A stretch of DNA of 64,000 bases from Panulirus ornatus (taxonomy: Eukaryota; Arthropoda; Malacostraca; Decapoda; Palinuridae). Below, in pieces: positions 24,179-34,814 of the stretch; position 1 is the first letter of the stretch; each line of letters begins with the position of its first letter. The stretch is from contig NC_092235.1 in NCBI RefSeq assembly GCF_036320965.1, positions 9,094,651 through 9,158,650 on the forward strand. Reading direction: 5' to 3'. The notes beneath the pieces are model-generated. The model ran no database searches, was not told where the DNA came from, and worked only from the letters and a program-made list of their open reading frames with translations. The translations under genes and the position numbers were made by a program.

Positions 24179-25493
24179 AAATACTTAGAAAAGCAAATGG
24201 ATTTGTATGTAGCATTTATGGATCTGGAGAAGGCATATGATAGAGTTGATAGAGATGCTCTGTGGAAGGTATTAAGAATATATGGTGTGGGAGGCAAGTT
24301 GTTAGAAGCAGTGAAAAGTTTTTATCGAGGATGTAAGGCATGTGTACGTGTAGGAAGAGGGGAAAGTGATTGGTTCTCAGTGAATGTAGGTTTGCGGCAG
24401 GGGTGTGTGATGTCTCCATGGTTGTTTAATTTGTTTATGGATGGGGTTGTTAGGGAGGTGAATGCGGGAGTTTTGGAAAGAGGGGCAAGTATGAAGTCTG
24501 TTGGGGATGAGAGAGCTTGGGAAGTGAGTCAGTTGTTGTTCGCTGATGATACAGCGCTGGTGGCTGATTCATGTGAGAAACTGCAGAAGCTGGTGACTGA
24601 GTTTGGTAAAGTGTGTGAAAGAAGAAAGTTAAGAGTAAATGTGAATAAGAGCAAGGTTATTAGGTACAGTAGGGTTGAGGGTCAAGTCAATTGGGAGGTG
24701 AGTTTGAATGGAGAAAAACTGGAGGAAGTGAAGATGTTTTAGATATCTGGGAGTGGATCTGGCAGCGGATGGAACCATGGAAGCGAAAGTGGATCATAGG
24801 GTGGGGGAGGGGGAGAAAATTCTGGGAGCCTTGAAGAATGTGTGGAAGTGGAGAACATTATCTCGGAAAGCAAAAATGGGTATGTTTGAAGGAATAGTGG
24901 TTCCAACGATGTTGTATTGTTGCGAGACGTGGGCTATGGATAGAGTTGTGCGCAGGAGGATGGATGTGCTGGAAATGAGATGTTTGAGGACAATATGTGG
25001 TGTGAGGTGGTTTGATCAAGTAAGTAACGTAAGGGTAAGAGAGATGTGTGGAAATAAAAAGAGCGTGGTTGAGAGAGCAGAAGAGGGTGTTTTAAAATGG
25101 TTCGGGCACATGGAGAGAATGAGTGAGGAAAGATTGACCAAGAGAATATATGTGTCGGAGGTGGAGGGAACGAGGAGAAGAGGGAGACCAAATTGGAGGT
25201 GGAAAGATGGAGTGAAAAAGATTTTGTGTGATCGGGGCCTGAACATGCAGGAGGGTGAAAGGAGGGCAAGGAATAGAGTGAATTGGAGCGATGTGGTATA
25301 CCGGGGTTGACGTGCTGTCAGTGGATTGAATCAAGGCATGTGAAGCGTCTGGGGTAAACCATGGAAAGCTGTGTAGGTATGTATATATGCGTGTGTGGAC
25401 GTATGTATATACATGTGTATGGGGGTGGGTTGGGCCATTTCTTTCGTCTGTTTCCTTGCGCTACCTCGCAAACGCGGGAGAGAGCGGCAAAAA

Positions 25494-25511
<18 letters not shown>
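24179..25511 (+). mobile_element. RTE-like LINE, RT to 3' end, one frameshift
   Basis: Begins at the YLEKQMDLYVAF segment. Codes for motif A, motif B, FADDT and the C-terminal region in two frames (24197-24742, 24753-25310). They are separated by a one-base insertion at about 24734 (GTGAAGATGTTTT where other copies have GTGAAGTGTTTT). Otherwise very similar to the intact element, so a young copy. Short-type 3' UTR and A tail. Confidence 0.92.

Positions 25512-25552
<41 letters not shown>
25511..25552. repeat. (TA)n microsatellite between two LINE tails
   Basis: TA run flanked left by the A tail of a plus-strand LINE and right by the tail of a minus-strand LINE: a tail-to-tail junction. Confidence 0.97.
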
Positions 25553-25556
<4 letters not shown>

Positions 25557-28500
25557 TTATTTATTTATTTATTTTGCTTTGTCGATGTCTCGCGCGTTTC
25601 CGAGGTAGCGCAAGGAAACAGACGAAAGAAATGTCCCAACCCGCCCACATACAGACGTATATACATACACGTCCACACACGCAAATATACATACCTATAC
25701 ATCTCAATGTACACATACATATACACACACAGACATATAAATATACACACATGTACATAGTTCATACTGTCTGCCTTTATTTGTTCCCATCGCCACCTCG
25801 CCACACATGGAATAACAACCCCCTCCCCTCTCATGTGTGCGAGGTAGCGCTGGGAAAAGACACAAAAGGCCCCATTCGTTCACATTCAGTCTCTAGCTGT
25901 CATGCAATAATGCACCGAAACCACAGCTCCCTTTCCACATCCAGGCCCACACAACTTTCCATGGTTTACCGCAGACGGTTCACATGCCCTGGTTCAATCC
26001 ATTGACAGCACTTCGACCCCGGTATACCACATCGTTCCATTTCACTCTATTCCTTGCACGCCTTTCACCCTCCTGCATGTTCAGGCCCCGATCACTCAAA
26101 ATCTTTTTCACTCCATCTTTCCACCTCCAATTTGGTCTCCCACTTCTCGTTCCCTCCACCTCCGACACATATATCCTCTTGGTCAATCTTTCCTCACTCA
26201 TTCTCTCCATGTGACCAAACCATTTCAAAACACCCTCTTCTGCTCTCTCAACCACACTCTTTTTATTTCCACACATCTCTCTTACCCTTACATTACTTAC
26301 TCGATCATACCACCTCACACCACATATTGTCCTCAAACATATCATTTCCAGCACATCCATCCTCCTGCGCACAACTCTATCCATAGCCCACACCTCGCAA
26401 CCATACAACATTGTTGGAACCACTATTCCTTCAAACATACCCATTTTTGCTTTCCGAGATAATGTTCTCGACTTTCAAACATTCTTCAAGGCCAAGGATT
26501 TTCGCTCCCTCCCCCACCCTATGATTCACTTCCGATTCCACGGTTCCATCCGCTGCCAGATCCACTCCCAGATATCTAAAACACTTTACTTCCTCCAGTT
26601 TTTCTCCATTCAAACTTACCTCCCAATTGACTTGACCCTCAACCCTACTGTACCTAATAACCTTGCTCTTATTCACATTTACTCTTAACTTTCTTCTTTC
26701 ACACACTTTACCAAAGTCAGTCACCAGCTTCTGCAGTTTCTCAAATGAATCAGCCACCAGCGCTGTATCATCAGCGAACAACAACTGACTCACTTCCCAA
26801 GCTCTCTCATCCACAACAGACTGCATACTTGCCCCTTTTTCCAAAATTCTTGCATTCACCTCCCTAACAACCCCATCCATAAACAAATTAAACAACCATG
26901 GAGACATCACACACTCCTCCCGCAAACCCATATTCACTGAGAACCAATCACTTTCCTCTCTTCCTACACGTACACATGCCTTACATCCTCGATAAAAACT
27001 TTTCACTGCTTCTAACAACTTGCCTCCCACACCATATATTCTTAAAACCTTCCACAGAGCATCTCTATCAACTCTATCATATGCCTTCTCCAGATCCATA
27101 AATGCTACATACAAATCCATTTGTTTTTCTAAGTATTTCTCACATACATTCTTCAAAGCAAACACCTGATCCGCACATCCTCTACCACTTCTGAAACCAC
27201 ACTGCTCTTCCCCAATCTGATGCTCTGTACATGCCTTCACCCTCTCAATCATTACCCTCCCATATAATTTACCAGGAATACTCAACAAACTTATATCTCT
27301 GTAATTTGAGCACTCACTCTTATCCCCTTTGCCTTTGTACAATGGCACTATGCAAGCATTCCGCCAATCCTCAGGCACCTCACCATGAATCATACATACA
27401 TTAAATAACCTTACCAACCAGTCAACAATACAGTCACCCTCTTTTTTAATAAATTCCTCTGCAATACCATCCAAACCTGCTGCCATGTCGGGTTTCATCT
27501 TCCGTAAAGCTTTTACTACCTCTTCTCTATTTACTAAATCATTTTCCCTAACCCTCTCACTTTGCACACCACCTCGACCCAAACACCCTATATCTGCCAC
27601 TCTATCATCAAACACATTCAACAAACCTTCAAAATACTCACTCCATCTCCTACTCACATCACCACTACTTGTTAATCACCTCCCCATTAGCCCCCTTCAC
27701 TGAAGTTCCCATTTGCTCCCTTGTCTTACGCACTTTATTTACCTCCTTCCAAAACATCTTTTTGTTCTCCCTAAAATTTAATGATACTCTCTCACCCCAA
27801 CTCTCATTTGCCCTCTTTTTCACCTCTTGCACCTTTCTCTTGACCTCCTGTCTCTTTCTTTTATACCTCTCCCACTCATTTGCATTTTTCCCTTCAAATA
27901 TCGTCCAAATGCCTCTCTCTTCTCTTTCACTAATAATCTTACTTCTTCATCCCACTACTCACTACCTTTTCTAATCAACCCACCTCCCACGCTTCTCATG
28001 CCACAAGCATCTTTTGCGCAAGCCATCACTGCTTCCCTAAATACATCCCATTCCTCCTCCACTCCCCTTACCTCCTTTGTTCTCACCTTTTTCCATTCTG
28101 TACTCAGTCTCTCCTGGTACTTCCTCACACAAGTCTCCTTCCTAAGCTCACTTTCTCTCACCACTCTCTTCACCCCAACATTCTCTCTTCTTTTCTGAAA
28201 ACCCCCACAAATCTTCACCTTCGCCTCCACAAGATAATGGTCAGACATCCCTCCAGTTGCACCTCTCAGCACATTAACATCCAAAAGTCTCTCTTTCGCA
28301 CGCCTGTCAATTAACACGTAATCCAATAACGCTCTCTGGCCATCTCTCCTACTTACATACGTATACTTATGTATATCTCGCTTTTTAAACCAGGTATTCC
28401 CAATCACCAGTCCTTTTTCAGCACATAAATCTACAAGCTCTTCACCATTTCCATTTACAACACTGAATTATTCCCTCAACTGCCACATGACTCACCTTTG

Positions 28501-29066
28501 CATTCAAATCACCCATCACTATAACCCGGTCTCGTGCATCAAAACCACTAACACACTCATTCAGCTGCTCCCAAACACTTGCCTCTCATGATCTTTCTTC
28601 TCATGCCCAGGTGCATATGCACCAATAATCACCCATCTCTCTCCATCAACTTTCAGTTTTACCCATATCAATCTAGAATTTACTTTCTTACACTCTGTCA
28701 CATACTCCCACAACTTCTGATTCAGGAGTAGTGCTACTCCTTCCCTTGATCTTGTCCTCTCACTAACCCCTGACTTTACTCCCAAGACATTCCCAAACCA
28801 CTCTTCCCCTTTACCCTTGAGCTTCGTTTCACTCAGAGCCAAAACATCCAGGTTCCTTTCCTCAAACATGCTACCTATCTCTCCTTTTTTCTCATCTTGG
28901 TTACATCCACACACATTTAGACACCTCAATCTGAGCCTTCGAGGAGGATGAGCACTCCTCGCGTGACTCCTTCTTCTGTTTCCCCTTTTAGAAAGTTAAA
29001 ATACAAGGAGGGGAGGGTTTCTGGCCCCCCCGCTCCCGTTCCCTTTAGTCGCCTTCTACGACACGT
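25553..29066 (-). mobile_element. Near full-length RTE-like LINE with long-type 3' UTR
   Basis: Runs from a 5' UTR piece (29066 back to 28930, missing the first ~55 bp) through endonuclease (about 28929-28200), linker and reverse transcriptase (27657-26000) to a long-type 3' UTR and hairpin at about 25590. Frameshifts or deletions occur near 28470 (about 17 bp lost before the endonuclease GNTWF segment), 27664 (one base inserted) and 26492. Motifs seen include GAYAPGHEKK, SDHYLVEAK, MDLEKAYDRVD and FADDTALVAD. Motif B is GLREECVMSP instead of GLRQGCVMSP, which would harm the polymerase. A dead copy. Confidence 0.92.
26510..27657 (-). pseudogene. LINE reverse transcriptase frame of the 25.5-29.1 kb copy
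   Basis: About 380 codons in one frame: linker end, RT fingers (YRDISLLSIPGK), QCGFRSGRGCADQVF, motif A and FADDT. The frame shifts at about 26492, before the C-terminal region continues in another frame to 25990. The changed motif B (Gln-Gly to Glu-Glu) is notable because that loop is near-invariant in the other copies here. Confidence 0.85.
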
Positions 29067-30092
29067 AGTTTTGGAAAGAGGGGCAAGTATGAAGTCTGTT
29101 GGGGATGAGAGAGCTCGGGAAGTGAGTCAGTTGTTGTTCGCTGATGATACAGCGCTGGTGGCGGATTCATGTGAGAAACTGCAGAAGCTGGTGACGGAGT
29201 TTGGTAAAGTGTGTGGAAGAAGAAAGTTAAGAGTAAATGTGAATAAGAGCAAGGTTATTAGGTACAGTAGGGTTGAGGGTCAAGTCAATTGGGAGGTGAG
29301 TTTGAATGGAGAAAAACTGGAGGAAGTGAAGTGTTTTAGATATCTGGGAGTGGATCTGTCAGCGGATGGAACCATGGAAGCGGAAGTGGATCATAGGGTG
29401 GGGGAGGGGGCGAAAATTTTGGGAGCCTTGAAGAATGTGTGGAAGTCGAGAACATTATCCCGGAAAGCAAAAATGGGTATGTTTGAAGGAATAGTGGTTC
29501 CAACAATGTTGTATGGTTGCGAGGCGTGGGCTATGGATAGAGTTGTGCGCAGGAGGATGGATGTGCTGGAAATGAGATGTTTGAGGACAATGTGTGGTGT
29601 GAGGTGGTTTGATCGAGTAAGTAACGTAAGGGTAAGAGAGATGTGTGGAAATAAAAAGAGCGTGGTTGAGAGAGCAGAAGAGGGTGTTTTGAAATGGTTT
29701 GGGCACATGGAGAGAATGAGTGAGGAAAGATTGACCAAGAGGATATATGTGTCGGAGGTGGAGGGAACGAGGAGAAGAGGGAGACCAAATTGGAGGTGGA
29801 AAGATGGAGTGAAAAGGATTTTGTGTGATCGGGGCCTGAACATGCAGGAGGGTGAAAGGAGGGCAAGAAATAGAGTGAATTGGAGCGATGTGGTATACAG
29901 GGGTTGACGTGCTGTCAGTGGATTGAATCAAGGCATGTGAAGCGTCCGGGGTAAACCATGGAAAGCTGTGTAGGTATGTATATTTGCGTGTGTGGACGTG
30001 TGTATGTACATGTGTATGGGGGGGGTTGGGCCATTTCTTTCGTCTGTTTCCTTGCGCTACCTCGCAGACGCGGGAGACAGCGACAAGGTATA

Positions 30093-30110
<18 letters not shown>
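29067..30110 (+). mobile_element. RTE-like LINE, 5'-truncated, sister of the intact copy
   Basis: Starts at the VLERGASMKSV segment, directly against the 5' end of the opposite-strand LINE (head-to-head). The coding frame to 29907 is open and shares with the intact copy the distinctive VDLSADGT, CGRRKL and VKRILCDRG variants. The two are probably recent relatives. The apparent upstream part of this ORF (28948-29066) is antisense 5' UTR of the neighbour and not protein. Short-type 3' UTR and A tail. Confidence 0.9.

Positions 30111-30157
<47 letters not shown>
30111..30157. repeat. (TA)n microsatellite
   Basis: TA run after the A tail of the preceding LINE. Confidence 0.97.
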
Positions 30158-30159
<2 letters not shown>

Positions 30160-30335
30160 CGGAGGAAATTTTTAAAAACATTTTGTTGTTTCAGAATTTA
30201 GACATGAATCTAGGTATATTTTCGCCACTGACTAAGATTATGACCTTCATTTCCTTCTAGGAGATACAGGTTTTCAGATAATGTACTTATCAATAAATGG
30301 ACCTCTCATGAGCATAGGTAGTTCTAAGTGGAGCT
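30158..30335. other. Short spacer
   Basis: Unrecognised AT-rich sequence. Confidence 0.4.
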
Positions 30336-31570
30336 TAAAATGTTGTGCTTCTACACAATGGCAACAAATATGGATCACTCCCAATTGGTGGTTCAACTAT
30401 GATGAGTGAACAGCAGGACACAATCGTCCTGGTCTTACACAAGATATCATACCACCATGACCAATGGTTAATGTGTGTGGATCTTAAGATGGTGACTTTT
30501 CTCCTGGGTCAGCAGAGTGGGTACAACAAGTAGCCCTGCTTTATCTGTCTCTGGGATAGTAGAGCTGAGGATGAGCACTGGCTGAGAAAACAATGGTCTC
30601 TGAGAGAAAACATGTTGGTTGGAGACAAGAATGTAATGGCAGAACCCTTGGTTGACAGAGATAAGATCATTGTACCACCACTGCACATCAAACTAGGTTT
30701 AATGAAACAGTTTGTGAAGATTTGGTACAAAGAAGGACACTCTGCTTTGACTACACAGGCAGAAAATGTCCAGCGCTGATCATGGAGAAGGTGAAGGCAG
30801 GTATTGTTGACAGGTCACAAATCATGGAACTCATGAAAGACCCACATTTACAAGATTCAATGACCAATGTTGAGGCAGAGGCATGGTCTTCGTTCACTGT
30901 GGTTGTAAGGAATTGTCTTGGTCACCATAAAGCAGATAACTACCCTGAACTAGTGGAGAACCTGCCATCTTCTTTCCCTCAACTTGGCTGTAAAATGAAC
31001 ATCAAAGTGCATTACCTCCACACCCACTTGGCCAGACAACCTAAGTGAGGAACTGGCTCAACCATTCCACCAAGATTTAAGAACCATGGAAGAAAGATCC
31101 CTGGGACACTGGGATACCCATACCTGGGACACTGGGATACCCATACCTGGGACACTGGGATACCCATACCTGGGACACTGGGATACCCATACCTGGGACA
31201 CTGGGATACCCGTACCTGGGACACTGGGATACCCATACCTGGGACACTGGGATACCCATACCTGGAACACTGGGATACCCATACCTGGGACACTGGGATA
31301 CCCATACCTGGGACACTGGGATACCCATACCTGGGACACTGGGATACCCATACCTGGGACACTGGGATACCCATACCTGGGACACTGGGATACCCATACC
31401 TGGGACACTGGGATACCCATACCTGGGACACTGGGATACCCATACCTGGGACACTGGGATACCCATACCTGGGACACTGGGATACCCATACCTGGGAAAC
31501 TGGGATACCCATACCTGGGACACTGGGATCCCCATGTGATGGTGGATCAGTGCTGGATCATTGCAGGTGA
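30336..31570 (+). pseudogene. Broken gene of an unnamed, widespread multicopy protein family
   Basis: Plus-strand reading gives pieces in shifting frames: a GGSTMMSEQQ region, LKMVTFLLGQQSGYNK then a stop (about 30532), ICLWDSRAE, VPPLHIKLGLMKQFVK (about 30675-30718), and an open 108-codon part (30722-31048) with MKDPHLQDSMTNVEAEAW and CKMNIKVHYLHTHL. Last comes a GHWD...PHVMVDQCWII end near 31525-31560. From memory this set of motifs (LLLG, CFLCEWDSR, PPLHIKLGLMKNF, CxMSxKxHxLHSH, RFHQD, WDxxMxADYCW) belongs to a protein present in many copies in arthropod, mollusc and cnidarian genomes and probably transposon-borne; I know no agreed name. A frameshift near 31030 and a minisatellite inside the HWD motif break this copy. 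Confidence 0.65.
31095..31530. repeat. 23-bp minisatellite inside the pseudogene
   Basis: About 19 units of CCTGGGACACTGGGATACCC plus ATA. The unit matches the pseudogene sequence where it would encode the G-H-W-D motif: the coding match stops at the first unit and resumes at the last (GGGACACTGGGATCCCCATG). So the array appears to have expanded from host coding sequence. Frames through it are artefacts. Confidence 0.95.
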
Positions 31571-31980
31571 TTGTGGTGGGTCAGGTGAGCACAAACGTGA
31601 CATGTCTGAGTACATGAACATTGTATCAATGATGATATATAACTTTCTATATTTGTTTCACCATTATCTGTGGATGTCATCATCATCATCATTTAATGAT
31701 AAATCAACCAATGCTACTTGTATGAAGCCATTTCTCTTGATCAAAAAGGCAACAATAATGATTTGTTGTCATGCACGATGGTTGTATGTGACACAACAAT
31801 TACTGGTATCATATCATTATATCTCGATAACCAGACATGATAAACTGAGGAGGCCATATTTAGAATCAACCACCAAAATGGACCTAAAAACACGACTAAC
31901 ATCTCAGCCACCAAATTGTGTGTTCCCGCGCGCGCCCGCCATATATTTGGTATAGCAGATGTCACGTTGGGTCAAGACCT
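31571..31980. other. Spacer downstream of the pseudogene
   Basis: No gene or array recognised apart from a short (ATC)n at 31678-31692. Confidence 0.4.
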
Positions 31981-31995
31981 GGATGATGATGATGA

Positions 31996-32248
31996 TGACG
32001 TCATGATGTGGTGGTGTTGACGTCATCATCAGTGATGATGATGATGATCATGACGTCATGATGTGGTGGTGTTGACGTCATCATCAGTGATGATGATGAT
32101 GATGACGTCATGATGTGGTGGTGTTGACGTCATCAGTGATGATGATGATCATGACGTCAGCAAGTGTGATGTGGTGGTGTTGACGTTATCAGTGATGATG
32201 ATGATGATGACGTCAGCAAGTGTCATGTCGTGGTGTTGACGTCATCAG

Positions 32249-32305
<57 letters not shown>

Positions 32306-32448
32306 CGTCAACAAGTGTGATGTGGTGTTGACGTCATCAGTGATGATGATGATGATGATGATGATGACGTCATGATGTGGTGGTGTTGACGTCATCATCA
32401 GTGATGACATGATGATGATGACGTCATGATGTGGTGGTGTTGACGTCA
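31996..32448. promoter_or_regulatory. Array of 15 TGACGTCA (CRE) palindromes
   Basis: Tandem units of about 45-75 bp. Each has two TGACGTCA octamers separated by a GATGTGGTGGTGT-type spacer, followed by TCAGTG and a variable (ATG)n run. I count 15 perfect octamers and one mutated (TGACGTTA, about 32183) between 31996 and 32448. TGACGTCA is the consensus CREB/ATF site. The array may be a minisatellite that merely contains the octamer. Its two copies per unit stay intact while the (ATG)n length varies. Confidence 0.8.
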
Positions 32449-32639
32449 TCAGTGATGTCATGAGGGCCACTATGATGGCTGTTGTGTGGCAAGTCTGGAT
32501 TCATGTTCAGTGGGGTTCAGGTCAGGTCAGGTCAGGTCAGGGATGTGGTTGGGGCAACATTGCCCAGTGGGGCTCAAACCACACCTTAACACCCCGACCC
32601 ACTCACCCACCCACCCACCGACCCACCCACCCACACCTG

Positions 32640-32835
32640 TGGATGGGGCAGTTGTGGACGACCAGGTCAAATGGCTCCGGCTCTTGGTTGTGGCCCAACC
32701 TGACCTGCTGCTGTACGGGGCGCCCGTCAGTAGAGAACGTTTTCTCATCACAGAAAACGACCAGCTGCCAGAAGGAGAGCAGCTGGTCGACCTACTACAC
32801 CAGCTGTACCATCCTCCTCTGCTACATGTTATGTG
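32640..32835 (+). other. Possible exon of unknown protein
   Basis: An open plus-strand stretch after an acceptor-like GGGGCAG (about 32645-32651). It reads with natural amino-acid composition, including VDDQVKWLRLLVV, QPDLLLYGAPVSRERFL and EGEQLVDLLHQLYHP. It ends in the GGCTGG/GGGTGG tandem repeats, where translation becomes artefact. I recognise no family. Confidence 0.3.
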
Positions 32836-32924
32836 GCTCACCCTGGGTGGCTGGCTGGCTGGCTGGCTGTTAGTTATATGGGTGGCTGGCTGGGTGGCTG
32901 GGGGTCAGTTATGTGGGTGGGTGG

Positions 32925-33795
32925 GTGTGAGTGCAGGTCAGCCTGGGTGGGTGGGTGTGAGTGCAGGTCAGCCTGGGTGGGTGTGAGTGCAGGTCAGCCT
33001 GGGTGGGTGGGTGGGTGTGAGTGCAGGTCAGCCTGGGTGGGTGTGAGTGCAGGTCAGCCTGGGTGGGTGGGTGTGAGTGCAGGTCAGCCTGGGTGGGTGG
33101 GTGGGTGTGAGTGCAGGTCAGCCTGGGTGGGTGTGAGTGCAGGTCAGCCTGGGTGGGTGGGTGTGAGTGCAGGTCAGCCTGGGTGGGTGGGTGTGAGTGC
33201 AGGTCAGCCTGGGTGGGTGTGAGTGCAGGTCAGCCTGGGTGGGTGTGAGTGCAGGTCAGCCTGGGTGGGTGGGTGTGAGTGCAGGTCAGCCTGGGTGGGT
33301 GTGAGTGCAGGTCAGCCTGGGTGGGTGGGTGGGTGGGTGTGAGTGCAGGTCAGCCTGGGTGGGTGTGAGTGCAGGTCAGCCTGGGTGGGTGGGTGTGAGT
33401 GCAGGTCAGCCTGGGTGGGTGGGTGGGTGTGAGTGCAGGTCAGCCTGGGTGGGTGGGTGGGTGTGAGTGCAGGTCAGCCTGGGTGGGTGGGTGTGAGTGC
33501 AGGTCAGCCTGGGTGGGTGTGAGTGCAGGTCAGCCTGGGTGGGTGTGAGTGCAGGTCAGCCTGGGTGGGTGGGTGGGTGTGAGTGCAGGTCAGCCTGGGT
33601 GGGTGGGTGGGTGGGTGTGAGTGCAGGTCAGCCTGGGTGGGTGTGAGTGCAGGTCAGCCTGGGTGGGTGTGAGTGCAGGTCAGCCTGGGTGGGTGGGTGT
33701 GAGTGCAGGTCAGCCTGGGTGGGTGGGTGTGAGTGCAGGTCAGCCTGGGTGGGTGGGTGGGTGTGAGTGCAGGTCAGCCTGGGTGGGTGAGTGCA
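32925..33795. repeat. G-rich minisatellite, 29 units
   Basis: Core GTGAGTGCAGGTCAGCCT with a following (GGGT)n spacer of 2-5 units, giving repeat lengths of about 26-38 bp in steps of four. The G-rich strand has four or more GGGT blocks in many spacers, so it could form G-quadruplexes. Each unit contains AGGTCA. Confidence 0.96.
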
Positions 33796-34011
33796 GGTGT
33801 CCCATCTTACAACGCTAACTTGGTGTCCACAATATTTCTTGCCACAACCAATGTGTCTAATAGCCATCATCTTCCTGGCCCATCTTTCTGGGTCATGTTT
33901 ACACCATCATTAATGTTCATCATCATCATCATCACTACACATACATGATGATGATCATGATGATGATAATGATATATTAACATTGTCATTTGAACAAGGT
34001 CAGGTACTCAC

Positions 34012-34228
34012 GTGAGCATAAGACAACTTCTCTCACATTATATGAGTCGCCAATACAGCCGCCGCCATTAATGTCACCTAAAATAACGCCATCATTACTA
34101 ATATTGTTGACTATATTTTGACCACCATCCAGGATGGTAGTGAACCACTGTGGGTGGCTGATGAGGCTCACCTGCCACAACACTAACAATACTCCAGCTA
34201 CAACACACCTGGTGACGTCAACCTCCAT
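34012..34228 (-). CDS. Candidate first coding exon of a secreted protein
   Basis: On the minus strand an ATG at 34228 opens a frame whose first ~24 residues look like a signal peptide: VDVTR, then the hydrophobic core VVAGVLLVLWQVSLIS. It is followed by HPQWFTTILDGG, an Asn/Gly-rich part and NVREVVLCS. The frame meets a consensus splice donor, GTGAGT, at 34011-34006, giving an exon of 217 nt. Three TGACGTCA octamers (34213, 34228, 34266) lie at or just upstream of the start. No downstream exon could be assigned in this repeat-rich DNA, though further sequence on the minus strand is available to the left. Family unknown. Confidence 0.4.
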
Positions 34229-34730
34229 GACGTCACCACTCCAGCCGGTACATTGCCTCAAGTAGTGACGTCATAGTCTGCAAAATGTTTTGGACAAATA
34301 TCGCGGTATCTGGCAACTACCTCCTCCCCTCACGTCCCCAGGTCTTCTTTGTCTTTGCAGAGTTTCTCTTAATAAAAAGCAATTCATAAATCCGTATTTT
34401 AAGTTTCATTCATTTTATAAGGTGGATGTGCTAGCTGACGCTGCCGCCTGTGATGCCAATGAACCAATAATGATGATAGATAAGTCACTTCCAAGGAGGG
34501 GCAGGAAAAGAGAGGGGGGAAAGAGCAAGAATTGTTAGAGGAAGTGAATTTTAGAGGGAGGAAAAGAGCCAGGCTTAACCCAGCTTGCATTGGAAAAATA
34601 GGTTAAGAAGGGCGGAGATGATGAGTGGAGGGCAAGGTTTTATTTTAGTTATCTATTTATTCATTTTTTTATCACTTTATGTTATTTTATTTTTCTGTAT
34701 TTCTATTTTAATTATTTATTTATTTATTTT
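34229..34730. other. Spacer before the Jockey-type element
   Basis: Unrecognised. The AT-rich stretch 34640-34730 may be the degenerate tail of the Jockey-type element. Confidence 0.4.
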
Positions 34731-34814
34731 TTTTTCTGCAAGGGATATAGGAGGAGATGGATCGTATCTCTGGCCGATGGACACTGATTTTACCAAGGAG
34801 TTTCCCGCACGGAC

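Noticed and set aside
28948..29066. N-terminal extension of the plus-strand LINE ORF
   Set aside because: It is the antisense 5' UTR of the neighbouring minus-strand LINE, joined by chance to the truncated RT frame.
31012..31955. ORFs of 143-289 codons on both strands
   Set aside because: Translations of the 23-bp minisatellite; only the flanking pseudogene pieces carry information.
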